Shown piece after piece: positions 1 through 8,238 of a DNA stretch of 64,000 nt; position 1 is the first letter of the stretch; each line of letters opens with the position of its first letter. A program made the position numbers and the translations under genes. Source of the stretch: Rhizobium sp. Root1203. GTDB lineage: Bacteria; Pseudomonadota; Alphaproteobacteria; Rhizobiales; Rhizobiaceae. The stretch spans positions 20,503-84,502 of the forward strand of contig NZ_LMCW01000015.1 of assembly GCF_001424945.1 (NCBI RefSeq), read 5' to 3'. A model generated the notes under the pieces. It was not told the origin of the DNA and did no database searches. It worked only from the letters and a program-made list of their open reading frames with translations.

Positions 1-2
1 CA

Positions 3-338
3 GCCCTCTTCATCGATCATTTTGGCGGCAGTTTCGGCGGCGGTGGTGGCTTCGGCGGTGGCAGCTTCGGTGGCGGTGGTTTCCGTGGCGGAGACTTCGC
101 TGGAGGCGACTTCCGAGGGAACGATGTGCATATCGGCGAAACCAATTTCAACCGCGTGGGAGGCAACTACTGGCATGCGCCGGTCTATCATGGCGCTTGG
201 TATCGGGGGGCTCCGGTTGCCGCAGGTGTCGTGGCAGGCGCAGCCATCGGAGCGGCGGCAGCGCGCCCCTACTACTACAATTCCTACTACAACAACAATC
301 AGCAGTGCGGCTACTATCCCTTCCCGCCCTGCTATTGA
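3..338 (+). CDS. Glycine/tyrosine-rich protein, 5'-truncated by the window edge
   Basis: The frame is open from the window edge, so the N-terminus, probably with a signal peptide, is missing. The visible part begins with about 40 residues of GG(G)F repeats, followed by an NYWHAPVYHG block, an Ala/Gly hydrophobic stretch (AAGVVAGAAIGAAAA) resembling a glycine zipper, and a Tyr/Asn-rich tail ending in CGYYPFPPCY. This composition is typical of small secreted or envelope-associated rhizobial proteins. No enzymatic motif is visible and the function is unknown. A GTG at 126 lies in frame, but the Gly-rich coding sequence upstream argues that it is not the start. Confidence 0.6.
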   Translation, partial: ALFIDHFGGSFGGGGGFGGGSFGGGGFRGGDFAGGDFRGNDVHIGETNFNRVGGNYWHAPVYHGAWYRGAPVAAGVVAGAAIGAAAARPYYYNSYYNNNQQCGYYPFPPCY

Positions 339-542
339 CCGCCGCTTCTTCGGTTACGCCGCGAAGGCGGCGTGACCCTCCCTCGACATCGCAGAGACAC
401 CCGGGACTGAGGCTGACGGGCCACAGATCTCGACGATTGCGACTGTTCTTCGACCCTGAGTAGCGATTCCAGCTTGCCGGAATTCACGACCTCTTGCACC
501 GTCTGCTCGGAAGCAGGCTGGGAACGGGCTCGGAGAATTCTC

Positions 543-1331
543 ATGAAGGCTATTCACTTGCATGCGGTCGCACTGCTGGCCGGTATCGTTGTCGCAACTG
601 TAAGCAATGCAGCCGATCTGACGCCGCTCACGCCGGAGGCGAAGACCGTCGAGACCCGAAGCGGCTGGGAGTTCACTGTTGCGCCATATTTCTGGGCCGC
701 CGGAATTTCCGGCGACATAAGGCAATTCGGCCTCCCGCAGGTCAACATTGACGCGGACTTCAGCGACGTTCTCGACAATCTGGACTTCGCCTTCATGGCG
801 ACAGCTGAAGCGAGATATGATCGCTTCAGCATCGTTGGAGACGTTGTCTACGTCAAACTCGGGGCCGACGCCCATACGCCAAACGGTATCCTTGCCGGTA
901 GCGTCGATGTAACGTCGGAAACCTTCGCAGGACTTCTCGGCGTCGGTTATGCCGTCCTCGAGGACCAGAACGGCCACCTCGATGTGGTCGGCGGCATTAA
1001 AGTCTGGTCGGTCGACACGGACGTCTCCTTCAATGGCGGACTTCTGGGCGGCGTCGAGCGCGAGGACAGCGCGACGTGGGTGGACGCGGTCGTCGGCCTG
1101 CGCGGGAACTACTTCTTCACGCCGGAAATATATGTGACCGGATGGGGGCTGGTGGGCGGCGGCGGCGCTGACGTCGATTGGGACGTGGGCCTCGGCCTGG
1201 GCTATAAATTCAACGACACCATTTCTGCCATTGCTGGATATCGCGCACTCGGCGTCAACTATGAAAATGACGGATTTGTGTTCGACGTCGTCCAGCAAGG
1301 GCCGATCCTCGGACTATCTTTGCACTTCTAG
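543..1331 (+). CDS. Outer-membrane beta-barrel protein
   Basis: A 262-residue protein. The ATG at 543 is chosen because it opens a clean signal peptide (MKAIHLHAVALLAGIVVATV, cleavage near SNA-AD); the frame is open further upstream but encodes nothing signal-like. The mature part alternates hydrophobic and polar residues in strands such as WEFTVAPYFWAAGI and FSIVGDVVYVKLG, is rich in Gly and aromatic residues, and ends in Phe (LSLHF), the usual C-terminal signature of an OMP inserted by the BAM complex. Its specific role is unknown; it could be a surface antigen or a small porin-like barrel. The next gene on the opposite strand overlaps it tail-to-tail by 4 bp. Confidence 0.75.
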   Translation: MKAIHLHAVALLAGIVVATVSNAADLTPLTPEAKTVETRSGWEFTVAPYFWAAGISGDIRQFGLPQVNIDADFSDVLDNLDFAFMATAEARYDRFSIVGDVVYVKLGADAHTPNGILAGSVDVTSETFAGLLGVGYAVLEDQNGHLDVVGGIKVWSVDTDVSFNGGLLGGVEREDSATWVDAVVGLRGNYFFTPEIYVTGWGLVGGGGADVDWDVGLGLGYKFNDTISAIAGYRALGVNYENDGFVFDVVQQGPILGLSLHF

Positions 1332-1792
1332 GGTCCGACGTCAGCGCGCTGGCGGGTGCGGCTGCCAATGTCGTGCTCACGCTGGCTAAGCCTGATGTCC
1401 TGCAGGAGGCGGAAGAGTGCCGCTGCCAGAAAGCAAAGGGCCGCCATAAACAAGATGGCGGCTCCTGGTTCGTGGCGGTATCCCACAAAGGCGATGACAA
1501 ACCCGAAGAGCAACAGAAGGGTCACGCCGATTCCTGCAAGCACTGCTAGGTGCAGCGCATTGTTCAACAGACGTTCTCGCTGTCGCAGTTGGGAAATTTC
1601 CTTCTTCAGCCACGCTCGAGTATCGCCTTCGTCGATCTCCCGAAGCCGTCGGATCCGCTCTGTAACAGCGGAAATCCGATTGACCAGAATTGCAATCATC
1701 GCGGCGACCGCATTGAGCATGAACGCCGGCGCAACCGCGTGACTTATCATGTTTGCAAGCTGGTCAGCTCCGACAGAGGGCATGTTTTTCAC
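1328..1792 (-). CDS. DUF2721-family membrane protein
   Basis: A 154-residue inner-membrane protein. An N-terminal segment SHAVAPAFMLNAVAAMIAIL is followed by a charged helical region (NRISAVTERIRRLREID...KKEISQLRQRERLL) and two further transmembrane segments (LAVLAGIGVTLLLLFGFVIAF and AAILFMAALCFLAAALF). This order of helix, basic coiled region and two helices fits DUF2721. The biochemical function of the family is not known. The cytoplasmic charged loop may mediate partner binding, which is inference. It is the last gene before the convergent OMP gene. Confidence 0.7.
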   Translation of the reverse strand: MKNMPSVGADQLANMISHAVAPAFMLNAVAAMIAILVNRISAVTERIRRLREIDEGDTRAWLKKEISQLRQRERLLNNALHLAVLAGIGVTLLLLFGFVIAFVGYRHEPGAAILFMAALCFLAAALFRLLQDIRLSQREHDIGSRTRQRADVGP

Positions 1793-1834
1793 CCAGTTGT
1801 GTCCGCGATTTGCCCACGCATTTGTGCCGCGATT

Positions 1835-2404
1835 CTATCGAACCAATCCCAGATTGATCAGTTGAACGCGTCGATTGTCGGCCGCCGCCGGGTGACCGGC
1901 ATCGATTGGCCATTCCTTGCCGACGCCGATCGGATAGAGGCGATCCGGGGGGACGGCGAAGGTCGTGGAAAGCGCGTAGGTTATGGCGTTTGCGCGGTCC
2001 TGGCTCAGTTTGAGATTGTGCGCGGCATCTCCCGTCGAACTCGTGTGCCCTACCACCAAAAATTTATATCGAGAGAGATTGGGATGATGCAGTGCATCGG
2101 CGATCATCCCGATGGTGCGATAGGACTGTGGTTCGATGGCGACGGAATTATTCTCGAAATCAATCTCGACAATGAGCTGGGACAGACGCGACAGGTTCTG
2201 CCAGTTCGGAAGATTCGCCACACCCTTTCCGGCGTTGGCGGTAACCTCCTCGGTCAGCAAGGCGACATCGACTGCCGGGGCAGCTTGGTCGAGCCGTCCC
2301 AAGGTGGTGATCAGTTGTTTATGGTCGATCTCCTGTGCGGTGGAATAGACCGGGGCAAGCAGAAGGCCGGCCGTTGCCAGCAGGCGAATCCGGGCGATGA
2401 ACAT
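1835..2404 (-). CDS. OmpA-family (peptidoglycan-associating) periplasmic protein
   Basis: A 189-residue protein with a signal peptide (MFIARIRLLATAGLLLAPVYSTA-QE). The C-terminal half is an OmpA-like domain: VEIDFENNSVAIEPQSYRTIGMIADAL, then FLVVGHTSSTGDAAHNLKLS and the QDRANAITYAL helix. The usual NR(R)V ending is present as DNRRVQLI. Such domains bind the diaminopimelate peptide of peptidoglycan. There is no barrel or lipobox, so it is probably a soluble periplasmic OmpA-like protein. A strong ribosome binding site (GGAGAGAAG) precedes the ATG. It sits 24 bp downstream of the Cys-rich gene on the same strand and probably shares its transcript. Confidence 0.8.
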   Translation of the reverse strand: MFIARIRLLATAGLLLAPVYSTAQEIDHKQLITTLGRLDQAAPAVDVALLTEEVTANAGKGVANLPNWQNLSRLSQLIVEIDFENNSVAIEPQSYRTIGMIADALHHPNLSRYKFLVVGHTSSTGDAAHNLKLSQDRANAITYALSTTFAVPPDRLYPIGVGKEWPIDAGHPAAADNRRVQLINLGLVR

Positions 2405-2428
2405 TCTCTTCTCTCCTATCCCTGAGAT

Positions 2429-2857
2429 CTAGCGCCATCCGGCGTCGGTTATTGCCTGGTCACATTTCCTGCCATCGACGCGGCTGGTCTCGATGAGGCA
2501 AGAGAGGATATTGCCGTCTCCTACGACGCCGTTGCAGAACTGGGACATGTCGTGCTGGCAGACCTTGCTATAGGCCATCTGCGCCTCTTGGCGCTCTCTG
2601 ATGGAGGCCACGACCCCGGACAGCGTTGACGTGCACGTCGGCGAGACTTTGGCTCCATTTTGTTCCAGGCAGCTCTCAATCTCTCCGCCACCGAGATTGA
2701 CACCCTTGCAGTGCTTCTTGATGTCTGCACCGCACTCCTTGGCGAGCGCGGTCACGGCGTCCGCGTAACTTATGGTGTCGGCCCTGCTGGCGACGGCGGA
2801 TGTCAGGAATGCAGCGAACATCGCTGCGGCAACTAGCATGAGCCCCTTTTGCATCAT
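2429..2857 (-). CDS. Secreted protein with two cysteine-rich repeats
   Basis: A 142-residue protein with a signal peptide (MMQKGLMLVAAAMFAAFLTSAVASRA). The mature part has two copies of a cysteine-spaced unit, ECGADIKKHCKGV..ESCLEQ and VCQHDMSQFCNGVVGDGNILSCL, resembling the cysteine-rich repeat found in Golgi CR1-like proteins and in many small rhizobial exported proteins. The cysteines probably pair as disulfides in the periplasm. Function is unknown. Two adjacent ATG codons (2857 and 2854) are both possible starts. It is divergent from the DUF3302 gene, and the intergenic region holds a long hairpin (2969-3011). Confidence 0.65.
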   Translation of the reverse strand: MMQKGLMLVAAAMFAAFLTSAVASRADTISYADAVTALAKECGADIKKHCKGVNLGGGEIESCLEQNGAKVSPTCTSTLSGVVASIRERQEAQMAYSKVCQHDMSQFCNGVVGDGNILSCLIETSRVDGRKCDQAITDAGWR

Positions 2858-2968
2858 GTCGTGATCCGATCTGAAGTTGTTGAAACTCTTTCATGCGGGC
2901 TTGGGGGACGCCAAATTGTCCCGCGCAGGAGCCGCTGTCCTTGTGGCTGGAAAGCCGGCGCTTTGTCT

Positions 2969-3011
2969 ATTGCCCTTTAGGGAGGTCTACGCGCCCTCCC
3001 CAAAGGGCAAT
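2969..3011. repeat. Long inverted repeat in a divergent promoter region
   Basis: ATTGCCCTTT-A-GGGAGG (2969-2985) pairs with CCTCCC-C-AAAGGGCAAT (2995-3011): 16 of 17 positions match, with a 9-nt loop. It lies between the divergent Cys-rich and DUF3302 genes, about 90 bp before the latter. One arm and its edge (GCCCTCCCCAAAGGGCAATA, 2993-3012) recur exactly at 4750-4769, upstream of the alkylsulfatase gene. It could be an operator, a transcript hairpin or a small repeat element; there is no T-tract, so a terminator is less likely. Confidence 0.6.
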
Positions 3012-3100
3012 ATTCGTTCGATCCGGGACGTGACAAAATGCTGCTACTCGGAAGGCTGACATAGATAGGGAGATGCCATTCGCGGGCGGAGGGACGGCCA

Positions 3101-3484
3101 ATGTTCGGCTTTGAACTTACTTTTTGGGACTACGCAACGTTTGTTGTCATGTTCATCTGCGTGTTGCTCGGCTTGACCTTCATCGTGTGGTTTGCCGGAT
3201 TGCCCGGCCGCATCGCCATCGCACGAAAGCATCCGGACGCCGAGGCGATAAAGATAATGGGCTATGCCGGCCTTCTCGTTGCCGTTCCTTGGGTTCAGGC
3301 ATTCATCTGGGCGTTTAAGCCGACCGACGTCGTCGACATCCGCCGTTTTCCGCGAGAAGAAGCGAAGGACGTCCAGGAGGACCTGGACCGGCTTACCGGC
3401 AAAACTTCAACACCGAAGCCGCCCAATGAACGCGAGAGCGCCAGTCCAGGCCAGAGCACAACCGGCGGCCATTCGCCGGGTTGA
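3101..3484 (+). CDS. DUF3302 inner-membrane protein (YiaW-like)
   Basis: A 127-residue protein with two transmembrane helices (YATFVVMFICVLLGLTFIVWFAG and IMGYAGLLVAVPWVQAFIWAF) separated by a conserved basic loop LPGRIAIARKHPDAEAI, then a hydrophilic tail. This is the DUF3302 pattern of E. coli YiaW. As in E. coli, it stands directly before an HlyD-like membrane fusion protein (YiaV-like), 12 bp away. The two probably work as an envelope unit, possibly an efflux or envelope-maintenance module; the exact role of the family is not established. The ribosome binding site GGAGGGACGGCC precedes the ATG. Confidence 0.75.
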   Translation: MFGFELTFWDYATFVVMFICVLLGLTFIVWFAGLPGRIAIARKHPDAEAIKIMGYAGLLVAVPWVQAFIWAFKPTDVVDIRRFPREEAKDVQEDLDRLTGKTSTPKPPNERESASPGQSTTGGHSPG

Positions 3485-3496
3485 AGGAGTTGCGCA

Positions 3497-4654
3497 ATGC
3501 TGTTCGCTATTACTTTGACCTTGGGATTCGTCCTCGTCGCCTGGCTGGTGTTCTTTAAATTCAAGTGGCTGAAGTTCAGCATCCCCTGGGCAATCTTGTC
3601 AGCGTTCTTTTTTCTGCACGTCCTCCTGATTTTCCTGATTGGACTGCGGTTCGCAACCCCCTACACTGCCAATGCCAGGGTGGTTCAGCCCACGATCCAG
3701 CTTGTGCCGCGGCTCCCCGAGCCGACGCTTGTCACCGCATTACTCGTCGAGCCCGACGTGCTTGTAAAGAAGGGAGAACTTCTCTTTCAGTTCGACCGCA
3801 AGCCCTATGAAGACAAGGTCAGGCAGCTCGAGGCGGAACTGGATGCCTCGAAACAGCACGTTAAAACCCTACGGGCCGACACCGATATCGCGGCCCAGAA
3901 AGAAGCCTACGCGAAGGCCACACTAAACTATCAGGACTACTTTGTTCGCGTGCAACAGAAGCAGGGCAAAGTCGGCGTCGTCGCCACCGACCAGGTCCAA
4001 TTGGCCATCGAGCAGCAAAAACTTGCGCAAGCTGGCTACGATGAAGCGATTGCTGTTGCCCTGAGCGCGCGCATCAAGGCGGAATCAGAAATTCAGGGCG
4101 TGAACACGACCGTAGCCGCGATACAGTCGCAGCTCGATGTGGCCCGCTATTACCTTGGAAATACGACCATGGTAGCGCCCGAGGATGGACGCATCGTCAA
4201 CCTGCAAGTTCGCCCTGGCATGGTTGCTGGGGAGTTTCGCATTGGTGCGATTGCCTCGTTTATATGCGAGGCGGATCGTTATCTCCTCGCCAACTACGAC
4301 CAGGAGAGCTTGAAATTCGTTGCCGAAGGGCAGCCGGTGGAAGTGGCGCTCGATCTTTATCCAGGCCAGATCTTTACAGCGAAGGTGGCGGCCGTGTGGA
4401 AAGCAAATGGGTCGGGTCAGTTGCTTCCCAGCGGTACGCTGCCGAACTTCCAGGCGGCGGCGCCGGAGACGCCACAGAACCAATATGCCGTGAAGATCGT
4501 GTTCGACGCGGAGGACCAGGCAAGGTTTCCGATCGGCGCACAGGGCGCGGCAGCCATTTATACCGGTGGCATGAAGGGCAGCTGGCCCGCACTTCGTCGC
4601 ATAGGCATCCGCACCTACTCCTGGATGAACTGGCTCTATCCGCTTCCGTTCTGA
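3497..4654 (+). CDS. HlyD/membrane-fusion-like protein (YiaV-like)
   Basis: A 385-residue protein. Two N-terminal transmembrane segments (LFAITLTLGFVLVAWLVFF and IPWAILSAFFFLHVLLIFLIG) are followed by a biotinyl-lipoyl-like half motif (VEPDVLVKKGELLFQFDRKPYE), a long alpha-helical hairpin (EDKVRQLEAELDASKQHVKTL through SEIQGVNTTVAAIQSQL) and the second lipoyl half (VAPEDGRIVNLQVRPGMVAG). This is the HlyD_D23/EmrA architecture, and the two TM segments point to the YiaV subgroup. Such proteins bridge the periplasm for export pumps. No inner-membrane pump is encoded next to it, so the partner is elsewhere or absent. It is coupled to the DUF3302 gene and preceded by AAGGAG. Confidence 0.8.
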   Translation: MLFAITLTLGFVLVAWLVFFKFKWLKFSIPWAILSAFFFLHVLLIFLIGLRFATPYTANARVVQPTIQLVPRLPEPTLVTALLVEPDVLVKKGELLFQFDRKPYEDKVRQLEAELDASKQHVKTLRADTDIAAQKEAYAKATLNYQDYFVRVQQKQGKVGVVATDQVQLAIEQQKLAQAGYDEAIAVALSARIKAESEIQGVNTTVAAIQSQLDVARYYLGNTTMVAPEDGRIVNLQVRPGMVAGEFRIGAIASFICEADRYLLANYDQESLKFVAEGQPVEVALDLYPGQIFTAKVAAVWKANGSGQLLPSGTLPNFQAAAPETPQNQYAVKIVFDAEDQARFPIGAQGAAAIYTGGMKGSWPALRRIGIRTYSWMNWLYPLPF

Positions 4655-4749
4655 CGCAGGAGCCCCGAATACTCGCAACGCCCGAGAGGACGAAGGCCGG
4701 CGAGAGGTTGGCGGCACCCCAATCATCCCGGCAGGAGTAAACGCAGACA

Positions 4750-4769
4750 GCCCTCCCCAAAGGGCAATA
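4750..4769. repeat. Second copy of the 20-bp GCCCTCCCCAAAGGGCAATA repeat
   Basis: An exact 20-bp copy of 2993-3012, the right arm of the hairpin upstream of the DUF3302 gene. Here it stands alone, 61 bp before the alkylsulfatase start codon. Its position in front of a second transcription unit suggests a shared regulatory site, though a small dispersed repeat is also possible. Confidence 0.55.
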
Positions 4770-4830
4770 GAAGCTCCAATCCGCATATGCCAAAACTATC
4801 AACAGGAATTCCATCCACGGGGACAAAGAC

Positions 4831-6897
4831 ATGCCCGGCTCGCCTAGACTTTGGACATCCGTGCTCGGCGCAGTTATCGCCGGCGCGCTGGGAGGCGTGT
4901 CGATTGCGCAGGAACAGCAGCATTTCAGCCCGAAGGGAAAGATGCCCTCGCAGTTCACGATCGAGGCCCAGCAGCAGCAACGGCGCCTTCTGCCCTTTGC
5001 CGACAAGCGTGACTTCGAGGAAGCAGAACGGGGTTTCATCGCCGCGCCGCTGTTCCGGAAAATCATGAACGATAAAGGCGATGTGGCTTGGAACATGGAC
5101 AACTGGGACTTCCTGTTGAAAGGAAAGGACTTCGACAGCATCCATCCGTCGCTGCAGCGTCAGGCATTGCTCAACATGGAGTACGGCCTGTTCGAGGTCA
5201 TCCCGGGCATCTATCAGGTGCGCGGCTTCGACCTCGCGAACATATCGTTCATCAAAGGCAAGACCGGTTGGATCGTGATCGATCCGCTCACGGTCAAGGA
5301 AACGGCACGCGCTGCCCTCAAGTTCGTCAACGAAAAGCTCGGCGAACGACCCGTCGTTGCCGTGATTATCTCTCATTCCCATGCCGACCACTTCGGCGGC
5401 ATTCGCGGCGTTGTCGATGACGCCGCACTTGCTGCCGGGAAAGTTCAGATCATTGCCCCGAAAGGGTTCATGAACGAGGCGATCGCAGAAAACCTCTACG
5501 CCGGTAACGTCATGACCCGCCGGAAGACTTATACCTATGGCGACCTTATGCCGCCGAGCCCTTTTGGACATGTCGACGCGTCGATCGGCAAGGCAGTTGC
5601 CAACGGAGACGTCGGCATCCTGCCACCGACGATCACTATTGATCAGCCGATCCAGGAACTGACAATCGACGGGTTGAGGATGGTCTTTCAAAACACGCCG
5701 GGCACTGAAGCGCCAGTGGAGATGAACACCTGGTTTCCTGATCTCAAGGCCTTTTGGGCGGCCGAAAACATGGTCGGCAGCCTGCACAACATCCTGACGC
5801 TGCGTGGCGCTCCGGTGCGGGATGCGCTGGCGTGGTCGCAGTACATCAATGACGCGATCTACGAGTTCGGCAACAAGGCCGACGTGATGTTCGCGTCCCA
5901 TAGCTGGCCACGCTGGGGCAAGGAGCGGATTACCGAAGTAATGCGTGGGCAACGCGACATGTACGCGAACCTGAACAATCAGGTTCTGCATTTGGCAAAC
6001 ATGGGCGTCACCATCAACCAGATCCACAACGTCTACGAGCCGCCAAAGAGCCTGCAGGCGCAGTGGTTCGCGCGTGGCTATCACGGCTCCTACCAGCACA
6101 ACAGCCGAGCCGTCATCCAGCGCTACCTCGGGTTCTGGGATCTGAACCCAGCGACACTGGTGCCGTTGTCACCCGAGGATTCAGCACCGCTCTATATCGA
6201 AATGATGGGCGGCGCTTCCAAGGTGATGGCCAAGGGTCATGATCTTTACGCCAAGGGAGAGTATCGCCTTGCGACCGAAATCCTGAACAAGCTCGTCTAC
6301 GCCGAACCGAACAATCAAGACGCAAAAGATCTGCTTGCCGACACCTACGAACAGATGGGTTACCAGTTCGAGAGTACCGCTCTTCGGCACAGCTTCCTTG
6401 CCGGCGCGAAAGAACTACGCGACGGCGTCATCGCCGTGAAGGCGGCAAAGGCCGGCAGTGCGGACTTCGTGCGCGGCACCGGCACGGAGCAGTTCCTCAA
6501 CTATCTCGGCATCCAGATGGACAGCCGCAAGGCGGAAGGAATGCACTTCAAGATCAACCTGTCGACGCCCGACAATGGCGAGAAGTTCGTTGTCGAAATG
6601 AGCAACGCGACGCTGACGACGATCGCCGGCTTTCAGGCAGACGATGCCGACCTGACAATCACCATCGACCGCCGTGAGCTTGAGGACGTGATGATCGGCG
6701 CAGCCAGGCTGGCGGACAAAGTCGCGGCGGGAAAGGCAAAGTTGGACGGCAATACTCAGGTGCTTTCACAGCTAGCGTCGACCATGGTCGAGTTTGACAA
6801 CTGGTTCGAGGTCCTGCCGGGGACGAAGAAGCAGGCAGCGGCGCTGACGAAACCCGAGCTTCTTCAGGACGACGCGACCTACTACGAAGGACCTTAG
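4831..6897 (+). CDS. Secreted alkylsulfatase (SdsA/YjcS type, metallo-beta-lactamase fold)
   Basis: A 688-residue protein. Type III sulfatases of this family hydrolyse primary alkyl sulfates such as SDS to alcohol and sulfate. A signal peptide is visible (cleavage near residue 26, SIA-QE). The binuclear zinc motif HSHADHFGG is at about residues 182-190; WFPDLKAFWAAENMVGSLHN and MFASHSWPRWG carry further family-typical metal and substrate elements. A central dimerisation region follows (EYRLATEILNKLVYAEPNNQDAKDLLADTYEQ), then an SCP2-like C-terminal domain (FLNYLGIQMDSRKA...TLTTIAGFQADDADLTITI) that binds the alkyl chain. Length matches the roughly 650-residue family. It is periplasmic or secreted by inference from the signal peptide. 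Confidence 0.9.
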   Translation: MPGSPRLWTSVLGAVIAGALGGVSIAQEQQHFSPKGKMPSQFTIEAQQQQRRLLPFADKRDFEEAERGFIAAPLFRKIMNDKGDVAWNMDNWDFLLKGKDFDSIHPSLQRQALLNMEYGLFEVIPGIYQVRGFDLANISFIKGKTGWIVIDPLTVKETARAALKFVNEKLGERPVVAVIISHSHADHFGGIRGVVDDAALAAGKVQIIAPKGFMNEAIAENLYAGNVMTRRKTYTYGDLMPPSPFGHVDASIGKAVANGDVGILPPTITIDQPIQELTIDGLRMVFQNTPGTEAPVEMNTWFPDLKAFWAAENMVGSLHNILTLRGAPVRDALAWSQYINDAIYEFGNKADVMFASHSWPRWGKERITEVMRGQRDMYANLNNQVLHLANMGVTINQIHNVYEPPKSLQAQWFARGYHGSYQHNSRAVIQRYLGFWDLNPATLVPLSPEDSAPLYIEMMGGASKVMAKGHDLYAKGEYRLATEILNKLVYAEPNNQDAKDLLADTYEQMGYQFESTALRHSFLAGAKELRDGVIAVKAAKAGSADFVRGTGTEQFLNYLGIQMDSRKAEGMHFKINLSTPDNGEKFVVEMSNATLTTIAGFQADDADLTITIDRRELEDVMIGAARLADKVAAGKAKLDGNTQVLSQLASTMVEFDNWFEVLPGTKKQAAALTKPELLQDDATYYEGP

Positions 6898-6985
6898 AGC
6901 TTCCGCGCTAAGGCTGCGAGCGTTGCGGCCACGGACCACCAAGTTCGTGGCGAGGGCAATTCCAGGAGACAGAGGAGGATGTGAA

Positions 6986-8014
6986 ATGCATTCAATTCAC
7001 GCATTCTGTGGGCGCCTCGCTGGCGTTTGCTTTTTGTACGTGTTGTTTCTGCTCGGCACGGCGCAGGCGCAATCTGATCCCCTACCGTCGTGGAACGAAA
7101 CTGTGACGAAGAAGACGATCGTCGAGTTCGTGGAGGCGACAACGGACAATACCAAGCCGACATTCGTACCGCCTGAAGAGCGGATTGCGACCTTTGATCA
7201 GGACGGCACTCTGTGGGTCGAGCATCCGATGTACAGCCAGGTGATCTATTGTCTCGAGCGCGTTCCGGCGTTGGTCGCGGCCAAACCGAAGCTTAAGAAC
7301 GTTGAGCCCTTCAAAACTGTGCTGACCGGGAACCGTGAAGCGATCGCCAAACTGCCGCTCGCCGATCTCGAAAAACTACTTGGAGCCACGCTTTCGGGCA
7401 TGTCGGTCGAACAGTTCCAGACCGAGGCCGGCAAGTGGATTGCTTCGGCAAAGGATCCGCGGTGGAAGCGCCCGTACACAGAACTTACCTACCAGCCGAT
7501 GAAGGAAGTCCTCACCTATCTGCGCGACAACGGCTACAAGACCTACATTGTCACAGGCGGCGGCCAGGACTTCGTTCGCGTCTACTCCGAGGGCACCTAT
7601 GGGATACCTCCCGAACAGGTCGTGGGGACCGCCGGAGCAACGAAGTATGAGAGCGGCAAGGACGGCAAGCCCTTCCTGATCAAGGAGCCCAAGCTTCTCC
7701 TCAACGACAACAATGCCGGCAAGCCCGAAGGCATCCATTTGATGATTGGCCGACGGCCGATCATCGCGTTCGGCAACTCAACGGGTGACAGGGAGATGCT
7801 CGAATATACCGATGCGGGCGACGGTCCGCGCCTCTCCGTGCTCGTCCTGCACGACGATGCCGACCGAGAATACGCCTACGGCCCCGCAAAGGGTCTGCCC
7901 AACACCAAGGTCGGAACCTTCCCGCAGAAACTTTACGACGAAGCCATGACGAGCGGCTGGACCGTCATCAGCATGAAAGACGACTGGAAGCAGATTTTCA
8001 CACCAGAGAAATAG
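6986..8014 (+). CDS. Exported HAD-family hydrolase
   Basis: A 342-residue protein. The start at 6986 follows a strong AGGAGGAT site and opens a signal peptide (CGRLAGVCFLYVLFLLGTAQAQ); the longer upstream frame has no ribosome binding site. HAD motif I is FDQDGTLW (Asp nucleophile plus second Asp), motif II is YIVTGGG, and the acidic motif is FGNSTGDREML. The substrate is probably a phosphate ester in the periplasm, but nothing here fixes it. It lies 88 bp downstream of the alkylsulfatase on the same strand and may be co-transcribed, perhaps as part of an ester-scavenging set; that link is inference. Confidence 0.8.
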   Translation: MHSIHAFCGRLAGVCFLYVLFLLGTAQAQSDPLPSWNETVTKKTIVEFVEATTDNTKPTFVPPEERIATFDQDGTLWVEHPMYSQVIYCLERVPALVAAKPKLKNVEPFKTVLTGNREAIAKLPLADLEKLLGATLSGMSVEQFQTEAGKWIASAKDPRWKRPYTELTYQPMKEVLTYLRDNGYKTYIVTGGGQDFVRVYSEGTYGIPPEQVVGTAGATKYESGKDGKPFLIKEPKLLLNDNNAGKPEGIHLMIGRRPIIAFGNSTGDREMLEYTDAGDGPRLSVLVLHDDADREYAYGPAKGLPNTKVGTFPQKLYDEAMTSGWTVISMKDDWKQIFTPEK

Positions 8015-8238
8015 TCCGAAGGACCGTCGATATACGACCGCGCCAGCTCGCGCGCACCACAAAAGGCTCGCCGTCGAGGAACGGGTGTCCCCGAGGCGCC
8101 CGATCTTCAGACCCACCTGCCCGCGGGCGAGCGGTTCCATTTCGCCGCAGAGGATCAATCTTGTTGAGCATCGTGCGGGCGTCGGCGGCGCAAACCGCAA
8201 TGTGATTTACGACGAACCAGGGTTGGAAGGAGACCGCT

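Noticed and set aside
126..338. GTG at 126 as the start of the first gene
   Set aside because: Upstream codons in the same frame form a clear Gly/Phe-rich repeat, so the gene starts outside the window.
354..1298. A 314-codon minus-strand open frame
   Set aside because: Antisense to the outer-membrane protein gene, which has a signal peptide and barrel pattern; the antisense product has no recognisable features.
4723..6099. A 458-codon minus-strand open frame
   Set aside because: Mirror of the alkylsulfatase coding sequence in GC-rich DNA; the plus-strand product has full family motifs.
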